A DNA stretch of 45,555 nucleotides from Candidatus Latescibacterota bacterium (GTDB taxonomy: Bacteria > Latescibacterota > UBA2968 > UBA8231), in the NCBI GenBank assembly GCA_016187725.1, contig JACPJE010000177.1, forward strand, positions 1-45,555, read 5' to 3'. Every line of letters starts with the position of its first letter. The first letter of the stretch is position 1. Below the pieces are notes generated by a model. The model was not told where the DNA came from. It did not search any database and saw nothing but the letters and a program-made list of their open reading frames with translations. The translations under genes were made by a program, and so were the position numbers. This document shows positions 1 to 10,105 of the stretch, one piece after another.

Positions 1-10
1 CCGGGGTCTG

Positions 11-880
11 ATGCTATACCGACTGCTGCTTTCCACGCGTCCCCACCAATGGATCAAAAATCTCTTCGTCCTGCCGGCCTTGGTTTTTTCCGGACATGTT
101 CTGGAGAGCGAGTACGCCCTGCGCGCCCTGGCCGGGATGGGCTGTTTCTGCCTGCTGAGCGGGGCGGTGTACCTGTGCAACGACGTCTTCGACCTGCCGC
201 AGGACCGCCTGCACCCTGAAAAATCCAGGCGCCCCATCGCCGCCGGCCAGGTGCCGGTCCCGGCGGCGATGGTCGCCGCCCTGCTCTTGTTCGCCCTGGG
301 GTTGGCCGGCGCCTTTTCATTGCGCCCCCATTTTGGCGGGGTGGCCCTGGCGTACACCTTCCTCAACCTGGCCTATTCCTGGAAGCTCAAGCACCTGGTG
401 CTGATCGACGTGCTGATCGTGGCTTCCGGTTTCCTGCTGCGCGCCCTGAGCGGGGCCCTGGTCATCGCCGTGCAGATCTCCACCTGGTTCATCCTCTGCA
501 CCTTCACCCTGGCCCTCTTCCTGGCGGTGGTCAAGCGCCGCCAGGAACTGGTGGTCCTGGCCCAGGGAGCCGCCCAGCACCGGGCCACCCTCGAAGAATA
601 CAGCCTGCCCTTCCTCGACCAGGTCATTGCCGTGCTCACTTCCTCGACCCTGGTCTGTTACGCCCTGTACGCCACCGGGGTGGGGGAGAGTCAGACCGGG
701 GGGCACATGCAATGGACCATCCCTTTTGTGCTCTACGGCATTCTCCGCTATCTCTACGTGGTCTATAAGCTGGGGGGAGGGGCCAATCCTACGGCAGTGG
801 TCTGGAAAGATCGGCCGCTGCAGATCGCCCTGGTGCTGTGGGGGCTGGCCAGCGCGGCCAGCATCTACGGGTTTCCTTGA
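11..880 (+). CDS. UbiA-family prenyltransferase, decaprenyl-phosphate phosphoribosyltransferase-like
   Basis: A 289-residue integral membrane protein with about eight hydrophobic segments. It begins with the RPHQWIKN signature and carries the first Asp-rich motif NDVFDLPQD (N57, D58, D61, D65), followed by HPEKSRRPIAAG. This combination is typical of the UbiA branch that transfers phosphoribose from PRPP to polyprenyl phosphate; quinone and heme prenyltransferases of the superfamily usually look different here. A second polar patch (HLVLIDVLIVASGF) follows around residue 130. In mycobacteria the product feeds arabinan synthesis; what the pentose lipid does here is unknown. Only 10 bases lie upstream, so the ribosome site is barely visible and a slightly earlier start cannot be excluded. 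The next gene follows after 59 bases in the same direction, so they may be co-transcribed. Confidence 0.85.
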   Translation: MLYRLLLSTRPHQWIKNLFVLPALVFSGHVLESEYALRALAGMGCFCLLSGAVYLCNDVFDLPQDRLHPEKSRRPIAAGQVPVPAAMVAALLLFALGLAGAFSLRPHFGGVALAYTFLNLAYSWKLKHLVLIDVLIVASGFLLRALSGALVIAVQISTWFILCTFTLALFLAVVKRRQELVVLAQGAAQHRATLEEYSLPFLDQVIAVLTSSTLVCYALYATGVGESQTGGHMQWTIPFVLYGILRYLYVVYKLGGGANPTAVVWKDRPLQIALVLWGLASAASIYGFP

Positions 881-939
881 AGGAGGGGGCCGGCGCCAGC
901 CCGGCGCACAGCATCTAATCACTGAGGAGGGAGGCGGCC

Positions 940-3549
940 ATGAGCAAGAAGAGGGTGCACCTGGTATGCAACGCCCATCTGGACCCGGTGTGGTTGTGGC
1001 ACTGGGAGGACGGCCTGACCGAGGCGCTGTCCACCTTCAGGGTGGCGGCCGATTTCTGCGAGCGACACCGGGGTTTTGTCTTCAACCACAACGAGGCCCT
1101 GCTCTACCGCTGGGCGGAGGAGTACGAGCCGCAGCTCTTCCGGCGCATCCAGCGGCTGGTAGCCCAAGGGCGCTGGCACATCGCCGGCGGGGCCTATCTC
1201 CAACCGGACGTCAACAATGCCAGCGGCGAGAGCCACATCCGCCATTACCTGCTGGGCCGGCGCTATTTTGCCAGCCGTTTCGGCAAGCTGCCCAAGACCG
1301 CTTACAACTTCGACCCCTTTGGCCACGGCGAGGGCTTCCCCCAGATCCTGCGCGGCTGCGGCATGGAGCACTACCTCTTCTGCCGGCCCGACCTGGGCAC
1401 CTACGAGTTGCCGGTGGGCGCCTTCCGCTGGCAGGACCGCTCGGGCAGCGAGGTGATCGCCAGGCGCGGCGATGACCACTACCTGACCAACGGCCGCATC
1501 GCCGAGAAACTAGACCGCTTTCTGGTGCACTTTGCCGCCGAGTCCGATATCCTCATCCTGTGGGGCATCGGCAACCACGGGGGCGGTCCCTCGCGCGACG
1601 AATACGCGCGACTTCAGCAGTACGTTGAGGCGCATCCCGAGTACGAATGGATCGAGAGCACCACTGACCGCTTCTTCTCGCAGCGGTTGCGCGCCGGCGG
1701 GGTTTTGCCCCTGGTGCGCGGTGAGATCCAGAACAGCTTCCCCGGCTGCTACACCTCCATGAGCCGGGTCAAGCGGGGCCACCGCGAGGCCGAAAGCCTG
1801 ATGGCTGCCGCCGAGCGCCTGTCGGCCCTGGCCTGGTGGTGGGGCTGCGCCCCGTACCCGGCCAAGGACCTGGAGGTGGCCTGGAAGGACATCCTCTTCT
1901 CCGAGTTCCACGACATCCTGCCCGGCTCGGCAGTGCCCTCGGCCGAGCGCGACAGCGTGCAGCTGCTGGCCCACGCCCGCGAGATCCTGCGCCGGCAGCA
2001 GTTCCGCGCCCTGCACAGCCTGATCTGCCGCGAGCCCCAAGCGGCCCAGGGCGAGGCGCCGATCTTCATCGCCAACCCGCACAGCTTTCCGGTGCAGACC
2101 CAGGTGGAGTTCGAGGTGCAGCTCAACTGCAATGCCTGGGCTATCCGCGATCCAGAGGTGCGTCTGCGCCACCGGGGCCGCGACTACCCCTGCCAACGGC
2201 TGCTGGCCGAGGCCAACTGCGCCGGCAACTGGCGGGTGCGCCTGGCGGCGGTGGTGGACCTGCAGCCCTGGGAAATCGCCCGCTTCGACGAGTACTATAT
2301 CAACGACCGGCCTGAGAAAATCCGCATCCCACCAGTCAACGCCCGCACTCTGACCTTCCGCAACGACCACTTCACCCTGAAGATCAATCCGCGCACCGGG
2401 CTGATCGACCACCTGGCCCTGCCCGGCTCTGCCAAATCCCTGGTGCGTCCCGGGGCCCTGGCGCCAGTGTACTGGGCTGACCTGGACCACAGCTGGACCT
2501 GCGGCAGCCCCAAAAAACTCAAGGGACACCAGCTCTGGTCCACCTCGCCGGGCTGGGACCAGGGTTCGGCCCAGCGTTTCCGCCTGGCCAGCCGCAAGGA
2601 GGTGGCCCAGCTGGCGCCGACAGCCCCCGACAAGTGGCTGGGGCTCAAGGAGACCAGTGCCCGTCCCATCCGCATCAGCGAACAGGGTCCGCTGCGCACG
2701 GTGGTGGAGGCGGTGTTTGTCTGCGGCCCCAGCGCCCTGGTGCGCCAGTACGTGATCGGCCATCCGGAGGGCAGTCTGGAAGTCCGCGACCGGCTCTTCA
2801 ACAACCACCGCGACCGGATGCTCAAGCTGGTGGTGCCGCTGGCTTTTGTCGCCGAGAAGAGCAGCGCTGAGACCCTGTACAGCGCCGTCGAGCGCCGGCC
2901 CGGAAAGGATCACGAGGAGCGGACCAACCAGCGCTGGGTGGCGGTGCGCGGCAAGCAGGGGGGCAAGCCGGTATTCCTGGCCGCCCTCAACACTGGCAGC
3001 TTCGCCCACAGCCTGACGGAAAGCGAATTGGCCCTGAATGTGGTGCGCTCGCCGGCCTACAGCTCTTTCAACATCGATCCCCGCGACGAGCGCCTGAACA
3101 ATCGCTTTGCCCCGCGCCAGGACCAGGGGGAGCACGAAATGCGGTACGCGCTCGTGGTGGGCGGGCGTTTCGACGAGACCCGGGTGAGCCGCGCCGCCCA
3201 GGTGCTCAACACCCCGCTGGTCTGGCAGGTGTACTACCCGCAGCCGGAAAAGGCGGAACGCCGCCGGTGCCTCCAGGTGGTGGGATCGGTGGTGGTCGAC
3301 GATTCTCAGGTGCAGGTGGTGGCGCTCAAGAAGGCAGAAGCCGGGGAAGAACTGATCGTGCGGCTCTACAACACCTCTTCCCGGGAGCGCCAGATCCAGG
3401 TGCGGGTCAAACCCTTCCGCCAGGCCATCCGCACGGCGATCGGCCCCTACGGCCTGGCGACCCTGGCGGTGCGCCGGGGCGGCAAGGCCCTGCGCTGGCG
3501 GCGGGTGAATCTGGTGGAGGAGCGGGAAGGTGGGATCAGGTCAGAGTGA
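940..3549 (+). CDS. Glycoside hydrolase family 38 alpha-mannosidase
   Basis: An 869-residue enzyme with the GH38 landmarks in order. HLDPVWLW near the N-terminus supplies the first zinc ligands (H13, D15). PDVNNASGES lies at about residue 90. FDPFGHGEGFPQ at about 124-135 contains D125, the expected nucleophile and zinc ligand. GNHGGGPSRDE is near 211-221, and EFHDILPGS near 321 carries the last zinc-binding histidine. The second half is the beta-rich mannosidase middle and C-terminal domain. Family enzymes cleave alpha-mannosyl linkages with retention of configuration. No signal peptide is visible, so a cytoplasmic role in degrading imported or endogenous mannosides is more likely than secretion. 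The start at 940 is backed by a good ribosome site (GAGGAGGGAGG). The gene is convergent with the lipoprotein that ends at 3610. Confidence 0.93.
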   Translation: MSKKRVHLVCNAHLDPVWLWHWEDGLTEALSTFRVAADFCERHRGFVFNHNEALLYRWAEEYEPQLFRRIQRLVAQGRWHIAGGAYLQPDVNNASGESHIRHYLLGRRYFASRFGKLPKTAYNFDPFGHGEGFPQILRGCGMEHYLFCRPDLGTYELPVGAFRWQDRSGSEVIARRGDDHYLTNGRIAEKLDRFLVHFAAESDILILWGIGNHGGGPSRDEYARLQQYVEAHPEYEWIESTTDRFFSQRLRAGGVLPLVRGEIQNSFPGCYTSMSRVKRGHREAESLMAAAERLSALAWWWGCAPYPAKDLEVAWKDILFSEFHDILPGSAVPSAERDSVQLLAHAREILRRQQFRALHSLICREPQAAQGEAPIFIANPHSFPVQTQVEFEVQLNCNAWAIRDPEVRLRHRGRDYPCQRLLAEANCAGNWRVRLAAVVDLQPWEIARFDEYYINDRPEKIRIPPVNARTLTFRNDHFTLKINPRTGLIDHLALPGSAKSLVRPGALAPVYWADLDHSWTCGSPKKLKGHQLWSTSPGWDQGSAQRFRLASRKEVAQLAPTAPDKWLGLKETSARPIRISEQGPLRTVVEAVFVCGPSALVRQYVIGHPEGSLEVRDRLFNNHRDRMLKLVVPLAFVAEKSSAETLYSAVERRPGKDHEERTNQRWVAVRGKQGGKPVFLAALNTGSFAHSLTESELALNVVRSPAYSSFNIDPRDERLNNRFAPRQDQGEHEMRYALVVGGRFDETRVSRAAQVLNTPLVWQVYYPQPEKAERRRCLQVVGSVVVDDSQVQVVALKKAEAGEELIVRLYNTSSRERQIQVRVKPFRQAIRTAIGPYGLATLAVRRGGKALRWRRVNLVEEREGGIRSE

Positions 3550-3609
3550 GGTGGCCGCTGCGAATTGAGGCGGACAATGGTTGTTCGTATCTTGATCCGC
3601 GATCTCCTC

Positions 3610-5550
3610 TCAAAGCCAGAGAAGGAGCAGCGGGAGTTTCTCTTTTGCCGGCTGTTCGGCGGCAAGCAGGAAGGCAAGGATCTCCATGTCCACGGTTCGC
3701 GCTGATCTCGATCTGCCCTTAGATGGCCACTTTGAGGGGTTGTTTTTGGGCACCCGGCCCATCTGGACCTGGTCGATCTCGGGCAGACAGACCCCGATCC
3801 ACTGGGCCTGGTCTCGCGGATCTTCCCAGACCCGGATCTCGCCTATCGGGGTTTCGAACGGTTCCTGGGAGATTTTCTCGCCCTCCTGCGTGATGCTGTA
3901 AACCTGCTCCTCCCTGGTGAACACGAGGATATCCCCCACCGTGGCCAGACTGCTCCAGACAGGAGCTAGCTCGCGCGCCTCTGCTGGCGAGATGGCAAAG
4001 TTGGCAACAGGGATTTGCTTCTTCCCCTCTGTCCAGAGCACTGGATCACGCAGCGAAGCATTGATCCTGTTGTCCACAGCCTCCAGGCTCAGGCCATAGA
4101 ATACCCTACCCATGATCGGGAGGGATACCGCAGCGCTATCTCCCTGCGCTTTGAGACCCAGTTCAGCAGGAGGAGCAAAACCATAGTTCAACTGGACCTG
4201 CTGGTTTTTCGTATCGAGGGTCAGGACAAAGCGCGAGAGGGTATCCCCCCCTATTTGTATGCTTCCTGCGACCCCTCCCTCGGGGGGCACCGCCATATCC
4301 GCCTCCAGACGAAAGTCCTGCCAGGTTTCCTCAGCAAAGGTGCGGGTCGCTGATACTCCAGAAAAAAGGATCCCATCTGAGACCAATGGATTCCCCCCAT
4401 GGAATTCCCAGTTTTGCACTGAGCTAAACAATCCAACACCTTGAGGAAATCCATCAAAGTCCTCCGCAAAGCGCAGGCGCCCGCCCGTGGAAACCGCCAC
4501 CTTGTCGAATTGGCCCCCCAGAAGGGAGATTTCACCCAACACCTGTTTTTCTGCTTCGCTGCGGTTGGGGAAATTGTCGGTAAAAAGGGGGCGTTCCCGC
4601 ACGATCGGCTGTCCGTCCGCTTCGAAAGACAGAATCCCAGAGGTACCCCAAATACTCAAGCCGAGAAACCGCTGCCCCGCAGCATTCAGACTGGTGGCTG
4701 CAACAGGAGAGTTCCAAGGACTTACAATTGATAACTTCTGTTCCTCCAGACGCCGGCCTGCTGGATCAAAGGAGAGGACCCAGGGTCTATTCTTGCGGGA
4801 CACCAGGGCCACGATCCGGTCTCCCTCCACGTAGAGCCGCCCGGCAGGCTGCGCCTCTTCCCCCAGGGGCCAGGTGGCCAGCAGTTGATGAAAGATCCCG
4901 GTCTTTTCCTCGCTGGGCGCCTCTTCCCCTCGCTCGGTCTTCACCACCACCCGGTAGAAATACTCGGTGTTCCCCGACAGCAGGCTATCCACGTAGGCGG
5001 TGTCCGCCAGGTCCGCAGCTTCCTTCACCACCTGCACGGCCGACTCCGTCGTGCGGCGCTCCACCCGATAGGTCTTGAAGCGCGGGCCTTTGTAGGCTGT
5101 CCACTTCAATGCCGCCGAAGCGGTCCTGGAATCGAACTCCGGCTCCAGCAACTGTACCATGGGCAGGTTAAAAGGCCGCGCTTCCGCTTCCGGCGAGGGG
5201 ACCTCGAAGCCGCCGCTGTTCACCACCGACACGCGGTAGAGATAGTCCGTATCCGGCGCCAGGGTGGTGTCCACAAAAGTGGTCTGCTCGACAGCGGGGA
5301 GGTGGGCCAGGGTGTCCACCTTTTCCAGACCCGGCACCTTGCGCAGCACCTGGTATTCGCGGAAGGGCTGTTTCCCCTCGTACCGGGTCCAGGTGAGGGT
5401 GGCAGTGCCGGCGGTGTCGTCCAGGGCCACCTGCAACTCCACCGGGGGCGTCAGGGCCGGGTCAAAGGGGTTGGTGCGCGGGGCGTCGTAGCAGGAAGCC
5501 AGGAGCAGGCCAAGGCCGCACACCCCGCAGTTCACCGTCTTCCAGGACAT
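3610..5550 (-). CDS. Lipoprotein with two fibronectin-III domains and a jellyroll-like domain
   Basis: A 646-residue predicted lipoprotein. The start at 5550 gives a short signal peptide ending in the lipobox LLASC and sits just behind GGGAGGTGAT; an earlier ATG at 5607 would bury the signal peptide. Two fibronectin type III repeats cover about residues 35-115 and 120-215 (for example ATLTWTRYEGKQPFREYQVLRK). A beta-rich region follows, with a segment around 375-500 (RLRFAEDFDGF ... WQDFRLEADMAV ... IQIGGDTLSRF) that resembles a LamG or 3-keto-disaccharide-hydrolase-like jellyroll. It is a clear paralog of the interrupted gene at 6193-8322, but lacks that gene's C-terminal NHL region. Its last 40 or so residues are unrelated to the paralog, suggesting truncation or recombination at the 3' end. 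Function unknown; a surface-binding role is inferred from the domains. Confidence 0.8.
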   Translation of the reverse strand: MSWKTVNCGVCGLGLLLASCYDAPRTNPFDPALTPPVELQVALDDTAGTATLTWTRYEGKQPFREYQVLRKVPGLEKVDTLAHLPAVEQTTFVDTTLAPDTDYLYRVSVVNSGGFEVPSPEAEARPFNLPMVQLLEPEFDSRTASAALKWTAYKGPRFKTYRVERRTTESAVQVVKEAADLADTAYVDSLLSGNTEYFYRVVVKTERGEEAPSEEKTGIFHQLLATWPLGEEAQPAGRLYVEGDRIVALVSRKNRPWVLSFDPAGRRLEEQKLSIVSPWNSPVAATSLNAAGQRFLGLSIWGTSGILSFEADGQPIVRERPLFTDNFPNRSEAEKQVLGEISLLGGQFDKVAVSTGGRLRFAEDFDGFPQGVGLFSSVQNWEFHGGNPLVSDGILFSGVSATRTFAEETWQDFRLEADMAVPPEGGVAGSIQIGGDTLSRFVLTLDTKNQQVQLNYGFAPPAELGLKAQGDSAAVSLPIMGRVFYGLSLEAVDNRINASLRDPVLWTEGKKQIPVANFAISPAEARELAPVWSSLATVGDILVFTREEQVYSITQEGEKISQEPFETPIGEIRVWEDPRDQAQWIGVCLPEIDQVQMGRVPKNNPSKWPSKGRSRSARTVDMEILAFLLAAEQPAKEKLPLLLLWL

Positions 5551-5675
5551 ATCACCTCCCTGCTTCGATGAGTTGAAAAGGCTACAGGACTGACTCGTCC
5601 GCACCACATCCGCCCTGCCCCCAGGCCGGCTCTTCCTCAGAGGGCCGTCATGGCACGGACCTTGCTACTTATGTC

Positions 5676-5704
5676 TTGGCCCAGCGCCCGCGCCGGTGTA
5701 TATT
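5676..5704 (+). promoter_or_regulatory. Sigma-70-like promoter for the coiled-coil gene
   Basis: TTGGCC (5676-5681), a 17-base spacer and TATATT (5699-5704) lie 25 bases before the start codon at 5730, giving a short leader. The region is between two divergent genes. Confidence 0.5.
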
Positions 5705-5729
5705 CCCTGTACCCCAGAGGGAACTTGCC

Positions 5730-6173
5730 ATGACTGAAACCTCTACTTCCCAGCCCTCGCGGCCACCGCCGCCGGCAGAACTCCATTGGGGCATCTCCTA
5801 CCTGCGCGAGGATATCCAGGATCTGCGCCAGGATCTGCGGAACGAACTCCGCGTGGTCCATACCCGCATAGATCAAACCAACCAGCGCCTCGATGAATTT
5901 GCCACCGCGCAGAACAACCGCCTCGATCAGACAGGTAAAGACTTGGGCCAGCGGATCGACGGGGTCAGCCTTTCGCTGAACAACCGTATTGACCAGCTGG
6001 GCAAGGACCTGGGCCAGCGGATCGATGAAACCAACCAGCGGATCGACGAGAAATACGAACTCCTCGCCAAACGCTTCGACTCGCGTTTCTCCTCACTGGT
6101 GACGGCCATGGTAGCCATAGGGGGACTCATAGTCTCTCTGGTGGGGGTCGTCATCGTCATGGTCAAGGGTTGA
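5730..6173 (+). CDS. Coiled-coil tail-anchored membrane protein with repeats (Bdr-like)
   Basis: A 147-residue protein with a proline-rich N-terminus (residues 1-16) and a long charged helix (20-120). It ends in one hydrophobic segment (about 122-144, rich in V, I and G) and the tail VKG. The helix holds near-identical units NNRLDQTGKDLGQRID and NNRIDQLGKDLGQRID, 22 residues apart, plus related QRLDE/QRIDE pieces, so the gene grew by short in-frame duplication. The design (coiled coil with a C-terminal anchor) resembles Borrelia Bdr and DUF1640-type proteins, but that is resemblance in layout rather than proven homology. The ATG at 5730 is preferred over 5676 because it follows AGAGGGA and a promoter. 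It lies between two paralogous lipoprotein genes on the other strand. Function unknown. Confidence 0.75.
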   Translation: MTETSTSQPSRPPPPAELHWGISYLREDIQDLRQDLRNELRVVHTRIDQTNQRLDEFATAQNNRLDQTGKDLGQRIDGVSLSLNNRIDQLGKDLGQRIDETNQRIDEKYELLAKRFDSRFSSLVTAMVAIGGLIVSLVGVVIVMVKG

Positions 6174-6192
6174 GTTTTCACCGCACCTGTGC

Positions 6193-8322
6193 TCAGGGCG
6201 CAAACTTCTGGATCCGCTTGTTTACTTCGTCGGCCACATAGATGTAGCCCTGGCTGTCCACCGCAAGGCTGCCGGCGTAGTCCAAATCTCCATTTAAGTA
6301 GCCACTGTTATCCCCCCTACCAAAGTCGAATTCCCCCGGTCCATCCCCCCTGCGGCCCCACTGGGTGACATATCTCCCCTTCTGGTCAAAGACCACGATG
6401 CGGCCATTCCCCGCGTCCAGCACATAGACCCTCCCATCCGGCCCCACGCCGAAGGATAAGGGATAGAACAGATAGCCCTGCTCTGGCCCGATACGCGGGC
6501 CGATACTGCCCGCCTCCCTGATGAAGGTGGACCACGAGGATTCTTTGGTCGCAGGCACCAGCCCCAGGAAGATCTGGTTCTGCTCGGGCAGGCAGACGCC
6601 CATGTTGTGGCCGCGCCCTGCCTCCCACACCCGCAGTTCACTGACCCTGGATGGAAAGGAGGAGAGGAGAGTGGCCTGGCCTTGTGGGGTGAGGCTATAG
6701 GCTTGCTCGTTTACCGTACAGGCCAGGCTATTCCCTAGCGCTACTAGGTTGCTCCAGGTAGCGGCCGCCCCTTTCACACCAGCCCAGAGTACCGGGCTCT
6801 TCACCGCCGCCCTCACCTGTCCGTCCACCACCTCCAGGCTCATGCGATAGAATAGCCCATTGAGGAGCTGGAAGGGCGCGGTAAAGGTCTGGTGCTGGGC
6901 TTCGAGGCCCAGTTCTGCGGGTGGCACGAAGTCCCAGTTCAGCAGGACCTGCTGGTTTGCTATATCGAACTGCAGGGTAAACCGGGAGAAGGTATCTCCC
7001 CCTATCTGAATAAATGGAACTACGTCAGCCTCCAGACGGAAATCCTGCCATGCTTCGTCCACCCTGCGGGCGACACTCTGCCTAGCCCCTGCATTAAGCC
7101 TTCCGCTGTTGAGGAAGTAGAGAGTAGAGAACTCCCAGCCGTGGATTGCTTCCGTAGCGCCCTCTAGGCTTGCTGTAAAGGCAGAGAAGTCCTCGGCAAA
7201 GAGCAGGCGATCCCCGGTGGAAACCGCCACATTATCGAATTGACTCCCCCCTAGAAGGGCGATTTCGCCCAGCACCTCCCCTTCTGCCCCAGCGAGAGGA
7301 GCTGGAAAGGCATCGGTAAAGAGGAGGTGTTCCTGCACGATCATCTGCCCATCCGGCCCCCAAGACAGGACTCCATATGTAACCGCAGGTGAAAAATTCG
7401 GGGATGTCGCTATGCTAAAGAACCGCTGACCTTCTGGATTCTGGGCCGTGCTCACGCTCAGTGTTCCACCTATTCCCTCCCTGATCGATGAGGCTGTGTT
7501 TAACAGTGTCTGTTCATCTATTTGCTGAAAATCCAGATCGAAGAAAAGGAGCTGTACCGCTTCCTCTTGCTCTGGATGGAGTACCAGCGCCACGATCCGG
7601 TCCCCTTACCGATAGAGCCGCACAAAGGGCCGGAACCTTCCTTCCAGTGGGAAGGTGTCCACCAAGCGATGGAAGGCATTGCCCTGCTCCTCGCTCTTCA
7701 CCTCTTCCCCGCGCTCAGTCAGCACCACCACCTGATAGAAATACTCGGTGTTCCCCAAGAGGCCCGGGTCCACCAGCGAGGTGTCCGCGATGTCTGATTT
7801 CTCCTGGACCACCTGGGCGGCCAGCTCTGTGGTACTCCGCAGGACGCGATACGCCTTGAAGCGGGGTCCCTGGTACCGGGTCCAGGCCAGGCTCGCCGAG
7901 GCTGCGGCTGAATTGAAGTCCGCCCGCGCGATACGCACTGGGGGCAGGTTCAGGGGGTGCGCAGTCGATCCCGCCGAGGAGGCCTCGTACCCACCCGCAT
8001 TCACCACCGTGACCCGGTACTCATAGGCGGTCGCAGGCGCCAGCGACGAGTCCACGAAGTTGGTCTGCTCCACAGCGGGGATATGGACCAGGGTGTCCAC
8101 CCGGGTGCGCTCGACCTCGTTGCGCAGGACGCGGTACTCCCGGAAGGGCTGCTGCCCTTCGTACTGGCTCCAGGTGAGGGTGGCGGTGCCGGCGGTGTCG
8201 TCCAGGGCCACCTGCAATTCCACTGCAGGGGTCAGGGCCGGGTCAAGGGGGTTGTCGCGCGGGGCGTCGTAGCAGGAAGCCAGGAGCACCATCCAGCACA
8301 GGAGGGTGAGAAGTTTCAGCAT
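6193..8322 (-). pseudogene. Second fibronectin-III/NHL lipoprotein, interrupted by one in-frame stop
   Basis: The reading frame from 8322 to 6193 (709 codons plus stop) is continuous except for a single TAA at 7606-7608. The first part (8322-7606) encodes a signal peptide with lipobox LLASC and two fibronectin-III domains. The second part resumes in the same frame after the stop (GDRIVALVL) and encodes the jellyroll-like region, then NHL-type beta-propeller repeats near the C-terminus (VGPDGRVYVLDAGNGRIVVF; VDSQGYIYVADEVNKRIQKF). The paralog at 3610-5550 reads VEGDRIV where this copy reads R-stop-GDRIV, so the stop replaces a Glu codon in a conserved stretch. Either this is a recent nonsense mutation, a sequencing error, or a recoded stop; the frame is otherwise well preserved. 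The start at 8322 follows GAGGAGGTCTT. Confidence 0.8.
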
Positions 8323-8433
8323 AAGACCTCCTCAGCATCAAAACTACCCAGACAAAGTAACACAAGGACTGTGCCGAGGATAGAAGGGGTTTCCTGAAAT
8401 AGGTGCAGCTTCGTCAGATGATCGTTAGATGGC

Positions 8434-8491
8434 AAAGAAAAATGGACAGAAGACTCAGAGTTTAGGCTTGCTCTAACTCCTTCTGTCCATT
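8434..8491 (-). terminator. Rho-independent terminator after tRNA-Ala
   Basis: AATGGACAGAAG (8441-8452) and CTTCTGTCCATT (8480-8491) form a perfect 12-base-pair stem around a 27-base loop. Read on the minus strand, the stem is followed by a T-rich run (TTTTTCTTT). It lies just downstream of the tRNA on that strand. Confidence 0.75.
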
Positions 8492-8502
8492 ACCCTTGAA
8501 TC

Positions 8503-8578
8503 TGGTGGAGCAGAGCGGGATCGAACCGCTGACCTCAAGCTTGCAAAGCTCGCGCTCTCCCAACTGAGCTACTGCCCC
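8503..8578 (-). tRNA. tRNA-Ala (anticodon UGC)
   Basis: The minus-strand 76-mer folds as a standard cloverleaf. The acceptor stem pairs GGGGCAG with CTGCTCC, the discriminator is A, and the CCA end is encoded. The D-arm region reads AGCTCAGTTGGGAGAGC. The anticodon stem CGAGC/GCTTG encloses the loop TTTGCAA, with anticodon TGC. The T-arm contains GGTTCGATCC. It starts one base after the stop codon of the small membrane-protein gene on the same strand, so the two are very probably co-transcribed. Confidence 0.95.
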
Positions 8579-8579
8579 G

Positions 8580-8798
8580 TCATTCTTTGGCGGGTTCGGC
8601 TGTCTTCTTCTCGAAACTGAGGAGGATGGTGGAGGCGATGAAGAGGGAGAAGAAGGTGAATCCCAGGATGTCGGCCCGGAACTGGTCGAAGACCTCGCCC
8701 ACCGCCGGGATGACATAGCCGCCCAGGCAGATGAGGTAGAGGACGATGCTGAAGAGCTGCAGTTTTTCGAGGAAGAATTTGCTTTTGGCCCAGGCCAT
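8580..8798 (-). CDS. Small two-helix membrane protein, unknown function
   Basis: A 72-residue protein with two hydrophobic segments (about residues 13-33 and 44-61) and a charged C-terminal tail (FEKKTAEPAKE). The start at 8798 is preceded by AAGGATCCT. I do not recognise a family. Its stop codon lies one base from the mature 5' end of tRNA-Ala, so processing of the tRNA would cut the mRNA immediately after the stop. It is divergent from the thiolase gene, with an inverted repeat between them. Confidence 0.7.
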   Translation of the reverse strand: MAWAKSKFFLEKLQLFSIVLYLICLGGYVIPAVGEVFDQFRADILGFTFFSLFIASTILLSFEKKTAEPAKE

Positions 8799-8818
8799 AG
8801 GATCCTTTTCGCGGCGGA

Positions 8819-8849
8819 CAGCGATACGAGATAATTAAAAATATCGCTG
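8819..8849. promoter_or_regulatory. Inverted repeat between divergent genes (candidate operator)
   Basis: CAGCGATA (8819-8826) and TATCGCTG (8842-8849) are perfect complements separated by 15 AT-rich bases. A GATAAT hexamer (8830-8835) sits in the centre. The position, between the divergent small membrane-protein gene and the thiolase, suits a repressor site overlapping a promoter. No matching regulator gene is adjacent. Confidence 0.45.
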
Positions 8850-8881
8850 AACAGGGATTGCGTCAACCATCGGGGGGAGAT

Positions 8882-10066
<1,185 letters not shown>

Positions 10067-10068
10067 GG

Positions 10069-10099
10069 CCTGGCATGAGGGGCTAGCCCCCATGCCAGG
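10069..10099. terminator. Bidirectional hairpin between thiolase and ssb
   Basis: CCTGGCATG (10069-10077) pairs with CATGCCAGG (10091-10099), and the inner GGGGCTAGCCCC is itself self-complementary, leaving one bulged A. It fills the 39-base gap between two convergent genes. No long T-run is present, so termination may be weak or Rho-assisted. Confidence 0.65.
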
Positions 10100-10105
10100 G
10101 GATCT

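Noticed and set aside
3565..3710. A 40-odd-residue plus-strand frame (begins MVVRILIRDLL) after the mannosidase
   Set aside because: It overlaps the end of the opposite-strand lipoprotein and has no ribosome site. It might be a remnant tied to that gene's odd C-terminus, but the evidence is too thin.
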